A stretch of 64,000 bases of DNA from Bryum argenteum (Eukaryota > Streptophyta > Bryopsida > Bryales > Bryaceae), in contig CM073321.1 of NCBI GenBank assembly GCA_037043015.1, positions 13,648,001 through 13,712,000 on the forward strand. Reading direction: 5' to 3'. The notes beneath the pieces are model-generated. The model was not told where the DNA came from. It saw only the letters and a list, made by a program, of their open reading frames with translations, and did no database searches. How positions within the stretch are numbered: the first letter of the stretch is position 1; each line of letters opens with the position of its first letter. Shown here piece after piece: positions 34,605 to 46,990 of the stretch. Both the position numbers and the translations under genes were made by a program.

Positions 34605-34796
34605 AAGATCGGTCCAATGAGAAGCCTCCACATCGCCAACTTGATGTTTTTTCTTGGTCAGTCCAATGGTAAGCCTCCACATGGTTGACTTTAAGCCTTC
34701 CTTGGTCGGTCCAATGGTAAGCCTCCACATGGTTGACTTTAAGCCTTCCTTGGTCAGTCCAATAGCAAGCCGCCTCCTTCGCACCACCTTATCCAA
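34605..34796. repeat. 48-bp tandem repeat, about 3.5 copies
   Basis: TTGGTCAGTCCAATGGTAAG starts units at about 34653, 34701 and 34749, with a diverged partial copy before them. Two units are nearly identical. Confidence 0.8.
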
Positions 34797-34979
34797 CTAA
34801 ATATCTAACTAAATATCTACTCTACCTAACAACCAAACGTCGGTTCTCAACCTTAATATCAACATAAACAAAGGCTAATCATGATCTCAACATAAACTAA
34901 ACCCTAGCTACAACATAAAATCAATCCCACATTAACCACATATAAATTAGTACTAAACACCACTAAATAAATAATCACA

Positions 34980-35260
34980 ACTACTAAACGGCCCACATTA
35001 CGACAGCGCCGGAGCCGGTAGCGGACGACGCTGGGCCGGGGCCGTCAGTGAGATCTGACCTACCTGGATCCTGGGGATTCGGTACCCGGATACCCGGCTA
35101 CTTTGATGCTTCACCCTACCCGGAGCCGGTTATTCCTCAACCTCGATATCCGGAGCCGGTTACTTTGATGCTTCACCATACGCGGAGCGAGTCCGATGCT
35201 TCACCATACGCGGAGCGAGTTTGATGCTTCACCATACGCGGAGCCGGTTATTATATCAAC
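34980..35260. repeat. GC-rich short tandem repeats
   Basis: GATGCTTCACCATACGCGGA recurs three times at about 35168-35240, with related CGGAGCCGGTTA units from 35100. This GC-rich patch with CCGG words resembles the composition of the family 1 TG...CA elements. Confidence 0.65.
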
Positions 35261-35880
35261 CCCGTTGTAAGCAATACCCTTACCTACTAGGGGTCTATAC
35301 CCTTCAATCCATTATATTATCATACTGAACCTGTATTATGCACGGGTCTTTACACTTGTACCACATTTTTTCTATATCGATATTACCTATTTGAAACATA
35401 ATATTAACACTCAAAGTTTTGATACTTATACTATTATTCCTCTAACGAGCTATTGAAGACATTCTAACTAATCATGTAACATTAGACATAAAGTGATAAG
35501 GTGATTTAAGACTTCAATAATACATCCTCTTCGATATGCTACGTCGTCACCCAAAAACTATTCAAGTACTTTAGATCGCATACTGTATTATATACTTGTA
35601 AAATGCACACTCCGTATAAATTTTACATACAAAGGAGTATAGTACTTATATGTATCCCGAACTCCTTACTTAGTCACTGCAATCAAAATGGACATGATTT
35701 ATAATTATCGAAACAAATCAAACATATATTAAATAATTGGCTATATTCTTCTTACTACAGCAATACTTAATCGAAATCTACATAGGCGTACCATGCAAAC
35801 ATAATTGCATATCTAATCTATGAAGGTGAATGCTAAAATGTGCCCAGACTCCTTCATGACACTTAAGAAAAACGTCATGT
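35261..35880. other. AT-rich stretch before the reverse-strand acidic gene
   Basis: Strongly AT-rich. It would contain the 3' end of the gene at 35885-36545. No other signal is seen. Confidence 0.4.
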
Positions 35881-35884
35881 CATT

Positions 35885-36545
35885 TACCTCCTCTAAAATG
35901 CAATCAGTGGTATCTTCATCTTCTTCAACATCTACCAACTTCTTCATTTTGTCCATCTGCTTCTCGTTCTCAGAACAATCCTTGAAATCTTTCTCTGTAT
36001 CGTCAAAACTTAAACCATCTATGCCATCTTCCTTGAGCCCTTCCTCGACATCACCCTAATATGCAAACATTCAACTCATTAAACTCAAACTGCAAAAACT
36101 TAATGGCAATAAGTCTTGAATACCACCGTACCTGCTTCTCGGAATCTTGTGCAGCCTCATCACCTCCTACGTAGTAACATATAGATTCGCTCGATGTCGA
36201 TTCACTTCTACCATGCTCCTGCTCCTCTATAAATCTCTTGAATTCGTTCACATCTTCAGCTGTATCTTTCTCGGCAATCTCGATCACTGTGTCAAGATTG
36301 ATCGATCGCATCTTGAGATTCCGCCTATACTGGGGTCCGACTTCATCATCGTTCAGATCAAAATCAGGAGGCCCTCCCTTATCTCCACTCGACCTAGACG
36401 CACCCACCTTTCGCAATGCGCTTCGTTTGCGCGCTTTCGTGTTACTAAAATGAGTACCCCCTCTCTTCTTCTCCTTAGGCACACTCTCATTGGATCTTTC
36501 AAACCCCATGCTCATTGCGTTGAAAACGTTCAAGACTCTATTCAA
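35885..36545 (-). CDS. Acidic protein of unknown function, two exons
   Basis: Exon 1 (36545 to about 36133) begins MNRVLNVFNAMSMGFERSNE, has a basic patch (KKRGGTHFSNTKARKRSALR) and the motif PDFDLNDDEVG, and ends DSEKQ before a GTACGG donor. Exon 2 (about 36056-35885) continues GDVEEGLKEDGIDGLSF and is strongly acidic, reaching a GTAAAT donor, so more exons may follow. FDLNDDE resembles the DLN repression motifs of plant regulators, but I would not claim that role. The gene lies head to head with MULE copy II (ATG at 37020), about 0.5 kb apart. It could be an accessory gene of that element or an unrelated gene beside it. Confidence 0.5.
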
Positions 36546-36549
36546 ATGG

Positions 36550-37001
36550 ACACAGATCGTACCGTCTCAATACCTTACCAACACCAACAAAGACCATATC
36601 GTCGTCCTACTCCTTTTTAACAAAAATTACAAGCCGCCCCTAACGTAATTTGCGCAGTTGATCATTAATTATTGCAACAACTATGACGGCTCATGGGCTG
36701 CCAAGTGTGATAGTCTCTGACATGAGATGCTAATTTATTTTTTGAATTTGCAAACAAATGCTCTGCCATTGACGGCCGCCGTCACTTTTCCAAATTTGAG
36801 ACTGTCTACACTTGCACATTAATGACACTAATTACAATTGCCTAATGGTACACACCATTAACTATTCAATATGGTAATTGTCTGATTTATTCACTCTATT
36901 GTCCTCATTTACTTCATTACAAGTTCCTACTACCAATTTTCTCATATAAACTACATCATTCCTAGTCTGTATCCTTTTCTCACATACCCTGTCGATGCTC
37001 G
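36550..37001. other. Spacer between divergent frames, possible shared promoter
   Basis: AT-rich. It would hold the promoters of the reverse acidic gene and forward MULE copy II. No clear TATA box or terminal inverted repeat stands out. Confidence 0.35.
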
Positions 37002-37019
37002 TTGGTTCTGTCATTCATC

Positions 37020-38265
37020 ATGGCTTCCTCCGCAGCCAAACCCACTCCTTCAAACATCGTTGAGATTATGTCACAGGGTGCACTTGTTCCCATTTGCATG
37101 TCCGTAGGGCTTAAAGGTGTCGTAGAGATCACTGCATTGTGGCTTGGAGTTCGATTCGGCTACGATGCATCTTCCCTGTGGTTAGAGAGGGAAGTTCTTG
37201 AACCTGTTACTAATCATGTTCAGTATTCCATGGTCGTAGATCTAGTCATCATAGAAAATAATACTACAATCTGGAAGCTGAGAGCAGGAAAGTATCGATT
37301 GTATGGCTTGACAAAGTCCGTCATGAACGCCTCAACTGTTCTCCTGACCCCACGTAGTTCTTCTACTATCTCCACGGTCGCTCCATCTCTTGCTCGTGTC
37401 AAGGTCGAACCAGGTCTTGAAGTCACCATTGAATTTTATCGGATTCATCAGAAGACGAGAAGAAGTCTCCTCTGCAGCCATGTCGTCCGTCATCTCATAT
37501 TCCATTGCCACCTTTTGTTAGGGATAACTATCCAAGAGCCATCCCTCCTTCTTTACTTTCCACGCAAATTGTAAAACCCCAAAAAATTCTTCTATCCCTA
37601 TGCAATCTTGCTAGAATGCCCAGTCGTAAGAGTCTCCTCAAAAAATTGATTTCAAAACCATCCGCACTATGAACGTATCTTTCTTGCCTCCGTCTTTCAA
37701 TGGCAATGTTCTCTTCATATTCCCTCCTACTATTCCGTCTGCAACTCACAAGGTCGCGAAGTCCATGGAGGGGATGGATAAACGATACGACGGTCATGTA
37801 TGGACTAGGACCATGACCACCAACATCAGCAACACCCAAGGGTTGTCTTTCCGATACTCGAGTTGAGTAGGTCATCTACAGTGCGACAACCCAAACTGCA
37901 ACTTCTTGCGACGGCCTGATCGTGTTGCTGGAGTGAACAACGTGGAGTTTAAAGGCATAACCAAAGACCCCTTCCCAATAGGCGGAGCGCCTCCGTCCTC
38001 CTCTACATTAGTCTGTAAGCTTTGCAAAGAACCTCGTCTGTGTGTTGCGCCTTGTTCTGCCAAAATCTTTTACGTAGTTGGAGAAGATGGTCAAGAGCGT
38101 GCATCTGTCCATATAGAAACCCACAAACACCCTGTCAAAGTCGGAGATTATATATGTCAAAGGAAAAAGATAGATGAGTTACTAGAAGAGCCTGTTGACC
38201 GTAACCCTCAAGCAACCTTTCCAAAATAGTTATGGAAACGAGCAAAGACTTGCTAGGTGACTTAC
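37020..38265 (+). pseudogene. MULE copy II, N-terminal part
   Basis: The forward frame starts at the ATG at 37020 (MASSAAKPTPSNIVEIMSQG) and runs to about 37574, then resumes with breaks at about 37669-38229. The second half has a Cys cluster (CDNPNC near 37881, CKLCKE near 38015, then C...C) followed by HIETHKHPVKVGDYICQRKK, a block I have seen N-terminal to plant-type MULE transposases. From about 38140 it matches MULE copy I (8705 on). It is cut at 38265 by element A, with the duplication CTTAC at 38261-38265, and resumes at 53858. Confidence 0.65.
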
Positions 38266-40110
38266 TGTCGGATGCCATGTATTCACTTTATCTTCCCTTA
38301 CACGTTTATTAGTGTAATACCCGTGTTTAGGTGACTCGTGTATCGTTCCAGGGATTTTGAGAAGTGACTAAGACAAAGTAGTACTAAAACACCCAACCAC
38401 CAAACGTTCTAGTCCCAACTTATGTTTTAGCCTTGCATGGCAAGGGTATCCCTTTGCAACAGGGGATGCATAAAGACTCTTTCCTTTATATTTACGGTGG
38501 CGGAAACTTCCACAATTAGACTCTTCTCATACACACACACACACCCACTTGGGTAAACATTACGTCCTCACAACTAATCCGTCCTAGCCGTCCGAATTAG
38601 CAGGTCACTCAGGCCGTCCTGGTAACTCTATCACCCTTACTACAATGACAGACTCCAAGAGCTCCGAATCCGGCTAGAGGACGTCTGCACGTATTCTGGT
38701 CACGTACTGCGCTTGATTCGTCCTCTGAGACTACAGAGGAACCCAAGTCCGTAGCAGTTGGAGGCCGGATTGGAATCCGGCCTCGCACACTCTACTCCCA
38801 GACCCTCCCAGACCGTAAAGTGTTTACCATAGCAGTTTCCCTCTCTCAGACACCTAGACCAGCTCAAGACACAAGGCACTCAAGAATATGCCCAACCCGA
38901 CTTCAACTCCACAGAAACGATCTAACAAAGAATCCGGATTCCTAACTTCCAACTCACGACCCAACATAGTAGATAGGACTTCTAAGTACTCAACCTAAAA
39001 GGGAGACAGAGAAAGGATCACACTGAATATGCGCATAAGAAGGTTTTGATTAACACTTAAGCAAGGAATGTTTTAGGTGACAAAACTTTCACCTATAAGT
39101 ACTTCTAAGTCAACGACTTAGAAACCTAACTGGATTGCGGCACCGGCCTACACGGCCTACTCCTCAAAAAGCGGCTCGCATCCCAAAAAAGATATTTCTA
39201 ACTATCCTAGGCCGGATTCCAATCCGGCTTCCTAACCCTGGCCGACTTCTAACTTCCGGCCTCTAAGTACGTCCTACCTTTTCTTCCTCGAACTAACTCC
39301 GCGCTTCGGCCGTTTCTGTGGCGAGGCTGCAATCTGACCTGTCTTGACCCTCTTGCCCGCATCAGTGATCATGTACTCGTCATCGCTTGCGTCCTCGTCT
39401 GTGTCGTCCCCGCTCTTCAATTCCTCCTCCTCCGAATGTTGGAGGCCGATGTCGTGAAGCTTCTGGGCTCTAGGGGACTTCTCGTACTCCTCGGTTGTAA
39501 GCTTCCTCTTCGCTGTGTGGGTATTCTTGGCCGGAGAATCCGCCGGGCCGAATTCACCTTCCCTCGTCTTCACCTTGCTTTTCCCTTTTGTATCGGTCCG
39601 ACTCGAGGGTCCAGCATCCGTCCTCTCAACATTGACCGGATTCGGCCTCGGAGTCTGCGCAGGAGTAGACGTAAAGGCCGGAGTTACCATCTCCGCCATC
39701 CGCTCTCGGACGGAGTCTAGCAGCACCTTTACTTCGGCATTGCTCTTCTTGATCTTGGTGGCGTACGTCTTTGCTGCCAAGAGAAACTTCCGGAAGGTCT
39801 CTGCCTTGAAGACTTCCGACTGCAAGATTCCGGCCTCGTACAGGTTTGCCTTTTGTAGCACCTCGGCCGGAGTCTCGCAAATCTCCAGAAGTTTTCCGAC
39901 CTGCTCGTTAGCAGTCATCACGGCTTGCCGGCCGATCAAGAGTTCTTCCTCCCTTCATTTGACCGTATCTCGTAAACGCCAATTGTCAAGTGTGAGCTTT
40001 GTCACCTGCCTCTCCATCTGCTGGTATTGCTCCTCGGTCGGCTTTGAGTCCCAAGGTCTGCACTCCAAAATCTTTGCACATCTGCGCAATTAGCCCTTGG
40101 TAAAAGAAGT

Positions 40111-43100
40111 TGTCGGACCCCGTTTTTTCGATTTTTGGCCATTATGTTCTAATGCGCATTAAGAATAAGTATAGTGTCTAGAATCCGACCTATGCATTTG
40201 CTAAGCCGTATACTATAAGGCAATTACGTTTTTACAAATAAAGGAATTAGTTAAACTCTAGTTTGTGTTAAGTAGGACGTATTTGCCAATCCGTACTCTG
40301 TCCCCATACGGCTAGGACGTGCTGTAAGAGGACGGATTAGGAGTTATGATGGTAGGTGAAGGACGGAGTGGCGAAGAATTTAATAATGGCGAGAAATCTA
40401 GAAGGCGACTCCGTACGGGGAGGACAATGATGGCGGCGGACCATGTCATGATGGTCAGACTTAACTCCGGCCCCCTCGATATAAGGCAACCCGTCCGCCC
40501 TTGTCGTCACCTGCCTCCTCGTTTTCTACGCCCCTTGTCGTCTTGCGCTCCTGCCCTCCGTCTTCCTGCTTTCCGTCCTTAGCTGCGATCCGGCCCACTG
40601 GCCGATCTCAGCCCGGCGACTCTCTATTTCCTTGCGCACTTCTTTCCGATGGCAGGAACGGCGTCCACTTCCGCTCAGGAGCAAGAGGAGCTGAAGATTT
40701 CCATCAAGCTCGTGTCGCCGTGTACTCCGATCGAGGAGAATGAGAAGAAGTCCTTGACGGAAGACCTCGAAAGGATGGGGTTAGCCGGCCTGCTGGATAC
40801 GCCCTCGAGTTTGCGCGACGCGGAGATGGTGCGCGAGATCAAGGTCGGCGCGCCAAACCAGTTCGAGGGGACGGTTAGAGGGAAGCCGGCTTCCTGGACG
40901 GCCGAAAGACTGGAGAGTCATTTACGGCCTGACCGTAAACAACGGAGTAGGGTTGTGCGGCCGGAAACACAAGTGGGCGAAGAAGGCGTTCCACGGGGAT
41001 CCGCACAGGAACAATGACTACTCGATTGAGGATTGCAGGAATCCGAGGGAGCGCGCCGTCATCAAGTTCTTGGCGCCGATTATTCACGGAGAGAAGCCGC
41101 ACAGATCACCGTGACGGCCGGCCAACACCGTCCCGGGCTCCTTGCGCGCGCGAACGGGAGACGGATCGGGGATGATCATCCGCGACTTGGTCGCCCGGCT
41201 TGTGGAAAACGTAGGTAAAACCCGTCCTAGCCCTATTACTCCTTTTCTCTACCACCGTATGTCTAAGGAGGAGGTGCTTGACGGAGGAGGAGGAGTCGAA
41301 CTATGAGATCGCTACTGTCGCCGCAAAACAACGGCGTGTTCGAGTCGGAGGAGAGTACGGATAGCAAGGCCGTGTACTCGGAAGAGGAGGAGGACGAGGT
41401 CGGATCGACGAAGGGGACGTTCCACCCGACGCACTGCAGGAGCCGGCTCGGAGGCAACCCCACCGCGGACGCGTCCCGCAGGTAATCATCCTTCCGTCCC
41501 CGTCCCCTCCCACGAACCCGACCGAGGCCGAACTCGGGGCGAGGAGGGCGGCCTTGAGGCCGGTGGATGAAGGGGAAGTTACGGCCGATTGGGAGAACCC
41601 CATGAATCCGAACGACCCCGACTCCCCACCTCTCGGTCCGTCCGCCAATCACCCGGATCCCATGAGGCGAGCATGGCACCACTTCACGGAAGCCAGGTGC
41701 CAGTACTTCTTCTACCAAGGACTGCTGGCGAAGCTATGCGAAGAATTTGGAGTAAAGACGTTGCTGGAGGTCAAGGCGAAGTGGGAATCCAAGCCGGACG
41801 CGGAGCAGTTTCGACAAATGGAGAAGCAAGTGACCAAGCTGATTCTGGAGAATAGACGTCTTCGCGAGACGGTCAGGAGAAGGGAGGAGGAACTCCTGGT
41901 CGGAAGACAGGCCGTAAGCACGGCAAACGAGCAGGTCGTAAAGCTCGTGGAAATCTGCGAGGTTCCGGCCGAGGTGCTGCAGAGGGCGAACCTGTTCGAG
42001 GCCGGAATCCTGGAGTCGGAGGTTTTCAAGGCGGAGACATTCAAGAAATTCCTCTTGGCAGCGAAGACGTACGCCACGAAAGTAGAGAAGAGCAACGCCA
42101 AGGTCAAGGTCTTTGCTCGACGCCGTCCGGGAGCGAGATGAAGGAGGTAGTGATGCCGGCCTTCACTTCTACTCGGCCAAGACTCCGCGGCGGATACAAC
42201 GAGGACGGATGCCGGGCCTCGGTCCGACCGACCGACACAAAGGGCAAGGCGAAGGTGAAGACGGAGTCGGATGCACCCGCCCAAAACTCGCCCGCCCAGA
42301 ACACGCGCACCGCGAAGAGGAAGCTCACGGCCGAGGAATACGAGAAGTCCCCCGGGGCGCAGAAGCTTCACGACATCGGCCTCGAGCATTCTGAAGAGGA
42401 AGAGTTGAAGAGCGGGGACGAGACTAACTCCAGCGAGGACGAGTACGTGATCACCGACACGGGCAAGAGAGTGAAGGCAGGACGTATCGCAACGACGCCA
42501 CTGAAGCGGCCGAAGCACGGAGTTAGTTCGCGAAGGAAGAGGTAGGACGTCTTAGAGGACGGCTGTTATAGGACGGCCAGGGTTAGGAGGCCGGATTGGT
42601 ATCCGTCCTAGGTCAGTATAGTGTTTTCTTTTTGGGGAATGCGTGCCGCTTTTTGAGGAGTAGGCCTGATAGGCCGGCGCCGCAATCCAGTTAGGGATCT
42701 AAGTCGTTGACTTAGAAGTACTTATAGGTGGGAGTTTTGTCCACCAAAACATTCCTTGCTTGAGTGTTAATCGAACCTTCTTATGCGCATATTCGGTGTG
42801 ATCATTTCCCTGTCTCCTTTTCAGTTGAGTGCTTGGAAAGCCGGATCTACTTTGTGTGTTGTGAGTTGGGAGTGAGGAATCCGGATTCTTTGTTAGATCG
42901 TTTCTGTGGAGTTGAAGCCGGGTTGGGCGTATTCTTGAGTGCCTTGTGTCTTGAACTGGTCTAGGTGTCTGAGAGAGGGAAACTGCTGTGGTAAACACTT
43001 ACGGTCTGGGAGGTTCTAGGAGTATAGTGTGTGAGGACGGATTCCAATCCGGCCTCCAGCTGACACAGACTTGGGTTCCTCTGTAGTCTCAGAGGACGGA

Positions 43101-43546
43101 TTAAGAGCAGTACGTGACCAGAATACGTGTAGACGTCTTCTAGCCGGATTCGGAGCTCTTGGAGTCTGTCATTGTAGTAATTGTGATAGGGTAACCAGGA
43201 CGGCCTGCGTGACCTGCTAGTTCGGAAGGATAGGACGGATTAGTTGTGAGGACGTAATGTGTGCCTTCGTGGGTGTGTGTGTGAGTAAAGTCTAAGTGTG
43301 GAGGTTTCCGCCACGGTAAATATAAGGGAAAGAGTCTTTGTGCATCCCCTCTTGCAAAGGGATACCCTTGCCCTGCAAGGCTAAAACATAAGTTGGGACT
43401 AGAAACGTTTGTGGGTTTGGTTGTTTTAGCACTACTTGTCTTGGTCACTTCACAGAATCCCTGGAACGATACACGAGTCACCTGAACACGGGGTTTACAC
43501 CAATAAACGTGTAAGGGAAGATAAAGTGAATACATGGCATCCGACA
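40111..43546 (+). mobile_element. Element B: TG...CA coiled-coil element (family 2), inserted in element A
   Basis: 3436 bp, from TGTCGGACCCC to GGCATCCGACA, with the perfect duplication GAAGT (40106-40110 and 43547-43551). It lies inside the coding part of element A in the opposite orientation. A TATA-like GATATAAGG at about 40478 precedes the frame by 170 bp. The frame starts at 40649, corresponds to the 632-residue protein of element C, and is broken by several breaks. About 1 kb of 3' region with a CA-poor, CT-rich leader-like texture follows. No gag or pol is visible. Confidence 0.9.
40649..42545 (+). pseudogene. Coiled-coil protein of element B, broken
   Basis: It begins MAGTASTSAQEQEELKISIK and ends KRPKHGVSSRRKR at 42545, matching both ends of the intact-looking protein of element C. 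The strongest conserved stretch is the helical region at about 41800-42110. The fossil frame has several breaks. Function unknown. Confidence 0.8.
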
Positions 43547-44679
43547 GAAGTATTGACACCGGGCTTCCGTAAAGTGGTACCATGCTCGCCTCATCGGGTC
43601 CGGATGGTTGGCGGACTGGTGGGTGGAGGAAGTCGGAGGTCGTTGGGCTGCATGGGATTCTTCCAGTCGCACGTAACCTCGTCATCTTCCACAACCCTCG
43701 AAGCTTGGCCGCGCTCGGTCTGGACTCCGGCCGAGGTCGGCTTCCCAGGAGGGGACGGGGACGGAATCACAATTACCTCCCGTTTCGCTCGTGGCGGGGT
43801 TGCCTCGCGAGTCGGCTCCTGCGGCGCATTTGGCTGCGTGTCCTCTTCGTCGGATCCGACCTCGTCCTCTTCGTCATCCGAGTAGATGGCCTTGCTGCCC
43901 GCGTCCTCCTCGGACTCAAACACGTCGTTGTTTTGAGACGACTGCGCGATATCGTAATTCGACTCCTCTTCCTCCGTCAGGACTTCCTCCTTTTTGTATA
44001 AATGCTAAAGGAATGGAGTGATCGGGCTAGGTCGGGTCTTACCAACGTTCTCCACGAGCCGGACGACTAAGTCACGGATGATGATGCCCCAGTCGACTTC
44101 CCGCTCTCCTCGTACCGACCCCAGGACGCTATTGGCGCACTAGTACAAAACCACGATTATTTGACTGGGGGCACTTGACTGCCTAGTCAAATTTTTAAAA
44201 ATGAGTCAAAAATCGGAGTCAAATTGTCCATAGTCAAGGCTTAGTCATATGTGTAGTCAACAAATAGCGGCACCTCGATGGGAACGCTGGGGAACAGAAT
44301 TTCAGTGTGTTCCCCGACGGACGTCATCTCCTTCGACGCAGTCCTCCCCGAAATATGACTGCACACAGTCATAAGACATTACTACAAAAAAAATTGGGAT
44401 TTTTCAGATGCTCTCCTTAATGCTGAGTGAGTTTGAGAATTGAGGTTTCGCTTCGGTTAAGCCCAAATCCTGGTCTCTTTGCATAATTATTTTATTCGTC
44501 ATTGTACAAATTTTATTTGCAAGTAACTATCTAGGACATCAAAATCACAGAAGGTTGTATCTCTGTTAGAAATAAGATTTCAGATGTAAATTAATGTGAA
44601 TACCGGCAAGGAGATAGTGACAAGTACTAATTAAAGACTATCTTCTGAAATCATGTTGCTTATGCAAATGGTTACCGCC

Positions 44680-44831
44680 ATGCCAGTACGAGCACACGGG
44701 TGAGGCCATAAGAGAGGGTGCCGGCACCAGCAGGGTCAAAAGTGGGCATTCCAAGTCTCAAGTATGAGCACGCGGCCGAGGCCATAAGAGAGGCTCCTGG
44801 TACCAGCAGGGTCAAAAGTGGCCATTCCAGC
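44680..44831. repeat. Two tandem copies of a 75-79 bp unit
   Basis: GAGGCCATAAGAGAGG...CAGGGTCAAAAGTGG occurs twice (about 44680-44755 and 44759-44831), just before the 190-bp array. Confidence 0.75.
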
Positions 44832-44856
44832 TCATTTGGTTGCAAAACTGTCTACT

Positions 44857-46083
44857 TTCCATGCTTTGAAGAGCCGCCAAATCCTCATACGATGTCCGAT
44901 TTTGACGAAATTTGTTGGGTTGGGTTGCAAGTCAAGTCTAGTTTCAATTCTGAAAATGAAAACTTCTCTCAAGACCCCATGAAAAGATTGAGTGAAAAAT
45001 GATGAAAGTTGCACTGCCGGTACCGGCAGTGCAATTTTCATGAAGTTCTCCATGTTTGAAGAGCCGCCAAATCCTCATACAATGTCGGATTTTGACGAAA
45101 TTTGTTGGGTTGGGTTGCAAGTCAAGTCTAGATTCAATTCCAAAAATGAAAACTAATCTCAAGACCCCATGAAATGATTGAGTGAAAAATGATGAAAGTT
45201 GCACTGCCGGTACCGGCAGTGCAATTTTCATGAAGTTCTCCATGTTTGAAGAGCCGCCAAATCCTCATACAATGTCCGATTTTGACGAAATTTGTTGGGT
45301 TGGGTTGCAAATCAAGTCTAGTTTCAGTTCTAAAAATGAAAACTTATCTCAAGACCCCATGAAAAGATTGAGTGAAAAATGATGAAAGTTGCACTGCCGG
45401 TACCGGCAGTGCAATTTTCATGAAGTTCTCCATGTTTGAAGAGCCGCCAAATCCTCATACAATGTCCGATTTTGACGAAATTTGTTGGGTTGGGTTGCAA
45501 ATCAAGTCTAGTTTCAATTCAAAAAATGAAAACTTATCTCAAGACCCCATGAAAAGATTGAGTGAAAAATGATGAAAGTTGCACTGCCGGTACCGGCAGT
45601 GCAATTTTCATGAAGTTCTCCATGTTTGAAGAGCCGCCAAATCCTCATACAATGTCCGATTTTGACGAAATTTGTTGGGTTGGGTTGCAAATCAAGTCTA
45701 GTTTCAATTCAAAAAATGAAAACTTATTTCAAGACCCCATGAAAAGATTGAGTGAAAAATGATGAAAGTTGCCCTGCCGGTACCGGCAGTGCAATTTTCA
45801 TGAAGTTCTCCATGTTTGAAGAGCCGCCAAATCCTCATACAATGTCCGATTTTGACGAAATTTGTTGGGTTGGGTTGCAAGTCAAGTCTAGTTTCAATTC
45901 TAAAAATGAAAACTTATCTCAAGACCCCATGAAAAGATTGAGTGAAAAATGATGAAAGTTGCACTGCCGGTACCGGCAGTGCAATTTTCATGAAGTTCTC
46001 CATGTTTGAAGAGCCGCCAAATCCTCATACAATGTCCGATTTTGACGAAATTTGTTGGGTTGGGTTGCAAATCAAGACTAGTT
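44857..46083. repeat. 190-bp tandem array with a palindrome in each unit
   Basis: Full units start at 45001, 45191, 45381, 45571 and 45761, exactly 190 bp apart, with partial units at 44857-45000 and 45951-46083. Identity between neighbours is very high. Each unit contains a 38-bp near-perfect palindrome whose centre is CTGCCGGTACCGGCAG (first at 45003-45040). The unit length is not a multiple of three, so the short frames seen in each unit are not a coding repeat. The array lies inside the CACTA element, where arrays may hold protein-binding sites. Confidence 0.95.
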
Positions 46084-46412
46084 CAATGTTTCCCACACGT
46101 CATAGTCTCCTCAGTCACAAACACATCCAGGCCCAAAAAGGCCATTTCAAAGAGGCCGAGAACGTGTTTCAGAGTCCAATTCTACCCTGTACAACAACAC
46201 ACGAGCATGAGATCAAACATGAAATCAATATTCTGGTAATGGTCCACATGCAAGAGACATATAGGAAAAAGAAATAAGAATGTGAGTGGCAGGAAGTCTG
46301 TGCATCTGTTAGTATCATTGAAAATCAAGTTTGCAAATCGTATTCCTTTATTGATTCACATGATAGAAAGTATACAACTCATCTCCAACTGCAATGTCTC
46401 GGGTTGCGACGG

Positions 46413-46990
46413 TCATTGTGTACCCTCATTCGTGTGTACACCATGGTCTAGGTAAATCAATGTACTCCCAAATGCAATTTCGTGTCGTCCTTTACTACTG
46501 TTGATGAAGCCCGCAACATTTCCATTTAGTACATCACCATCCTGATAGACATTATTCTGCAGTTGCAAGATGTATCGTTTGAATCGCGGATTGGAAGTAC
46601 ATAGTGAACGATACTCAGATCGAGAGTGGAGAGTGCCCACAAACGGCAGCAACTCATCGCCTACAGCTGCTGGCTACATGGCAAACAAACCCCATCCCAT
46701 GAAAGGGAACTTCGAAACTTTAATCTCCCAAGTACGGCCGAAAAATGTAAATTGCGTCAACTTTGGGATAGGACCTGGATGCCATTGTCCGTGTAATCTT
46801 GTCGACGTTGAAGCGCACGCGTTAGATTCTGTAGGTGTTCTATCAACGAGCTTTCCTATTATAGGGATCTTTGCCGAAATAGTCCCTTGCAGCGCGTCTG
46901 TAATTGCAGCAAGAACAAGCGGCCGACGCTGTTCCTACATTGTTAACACTTGGTCTGCATTAAGTTCCGCTATGTTCTTTGAAGGAGAAA
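46413..46990 (-). pseudogene. SET-domain-like fragment inside the CACTA element
   Basis: One reverse frame runs from about 46990 to 46413 with two in-frame stops (near 46950 and 46690). It reads SKFPFMGWGLFA, then GDELLPFVGTLHSRSEY, then YILQLQNNVYQDGDVLNGNV and AGFINSSKG. The order GWGLFA...GDE..PFVG...GNVA.FINSS is the SET fold (usual form G.GlfA...GE...Y.G...GN.aRFiNHSC). The canonical NHSC is NSSK here, so catalysis as a lysine methyltransferase is doubtful. It directly follows the transposase-associated segment at 47256-46960 on the same strand, so it may be the tail of that gene or a captured host exon set. Confidence 0.55.

Noticed and set aside
40111-43546. Classical DNA transposon with 7-bp inverted ends (TGTCGGA/TCCGACA)
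   Set aside because: Not excluded, but TG...CA ends with 5-bp duplications fit LTR-type integration better and no transposase is present.
45182-45952. Series of 66-codon frames in the 190-bp array
   Set aside because: 190 is not a multiple of three; each frame simply restarts in every unit.
44857-46083. CRISPR-like array
   Set aside because: Units are uniform over all 190 bp with no unique spacers, and the context is a plant transposon.
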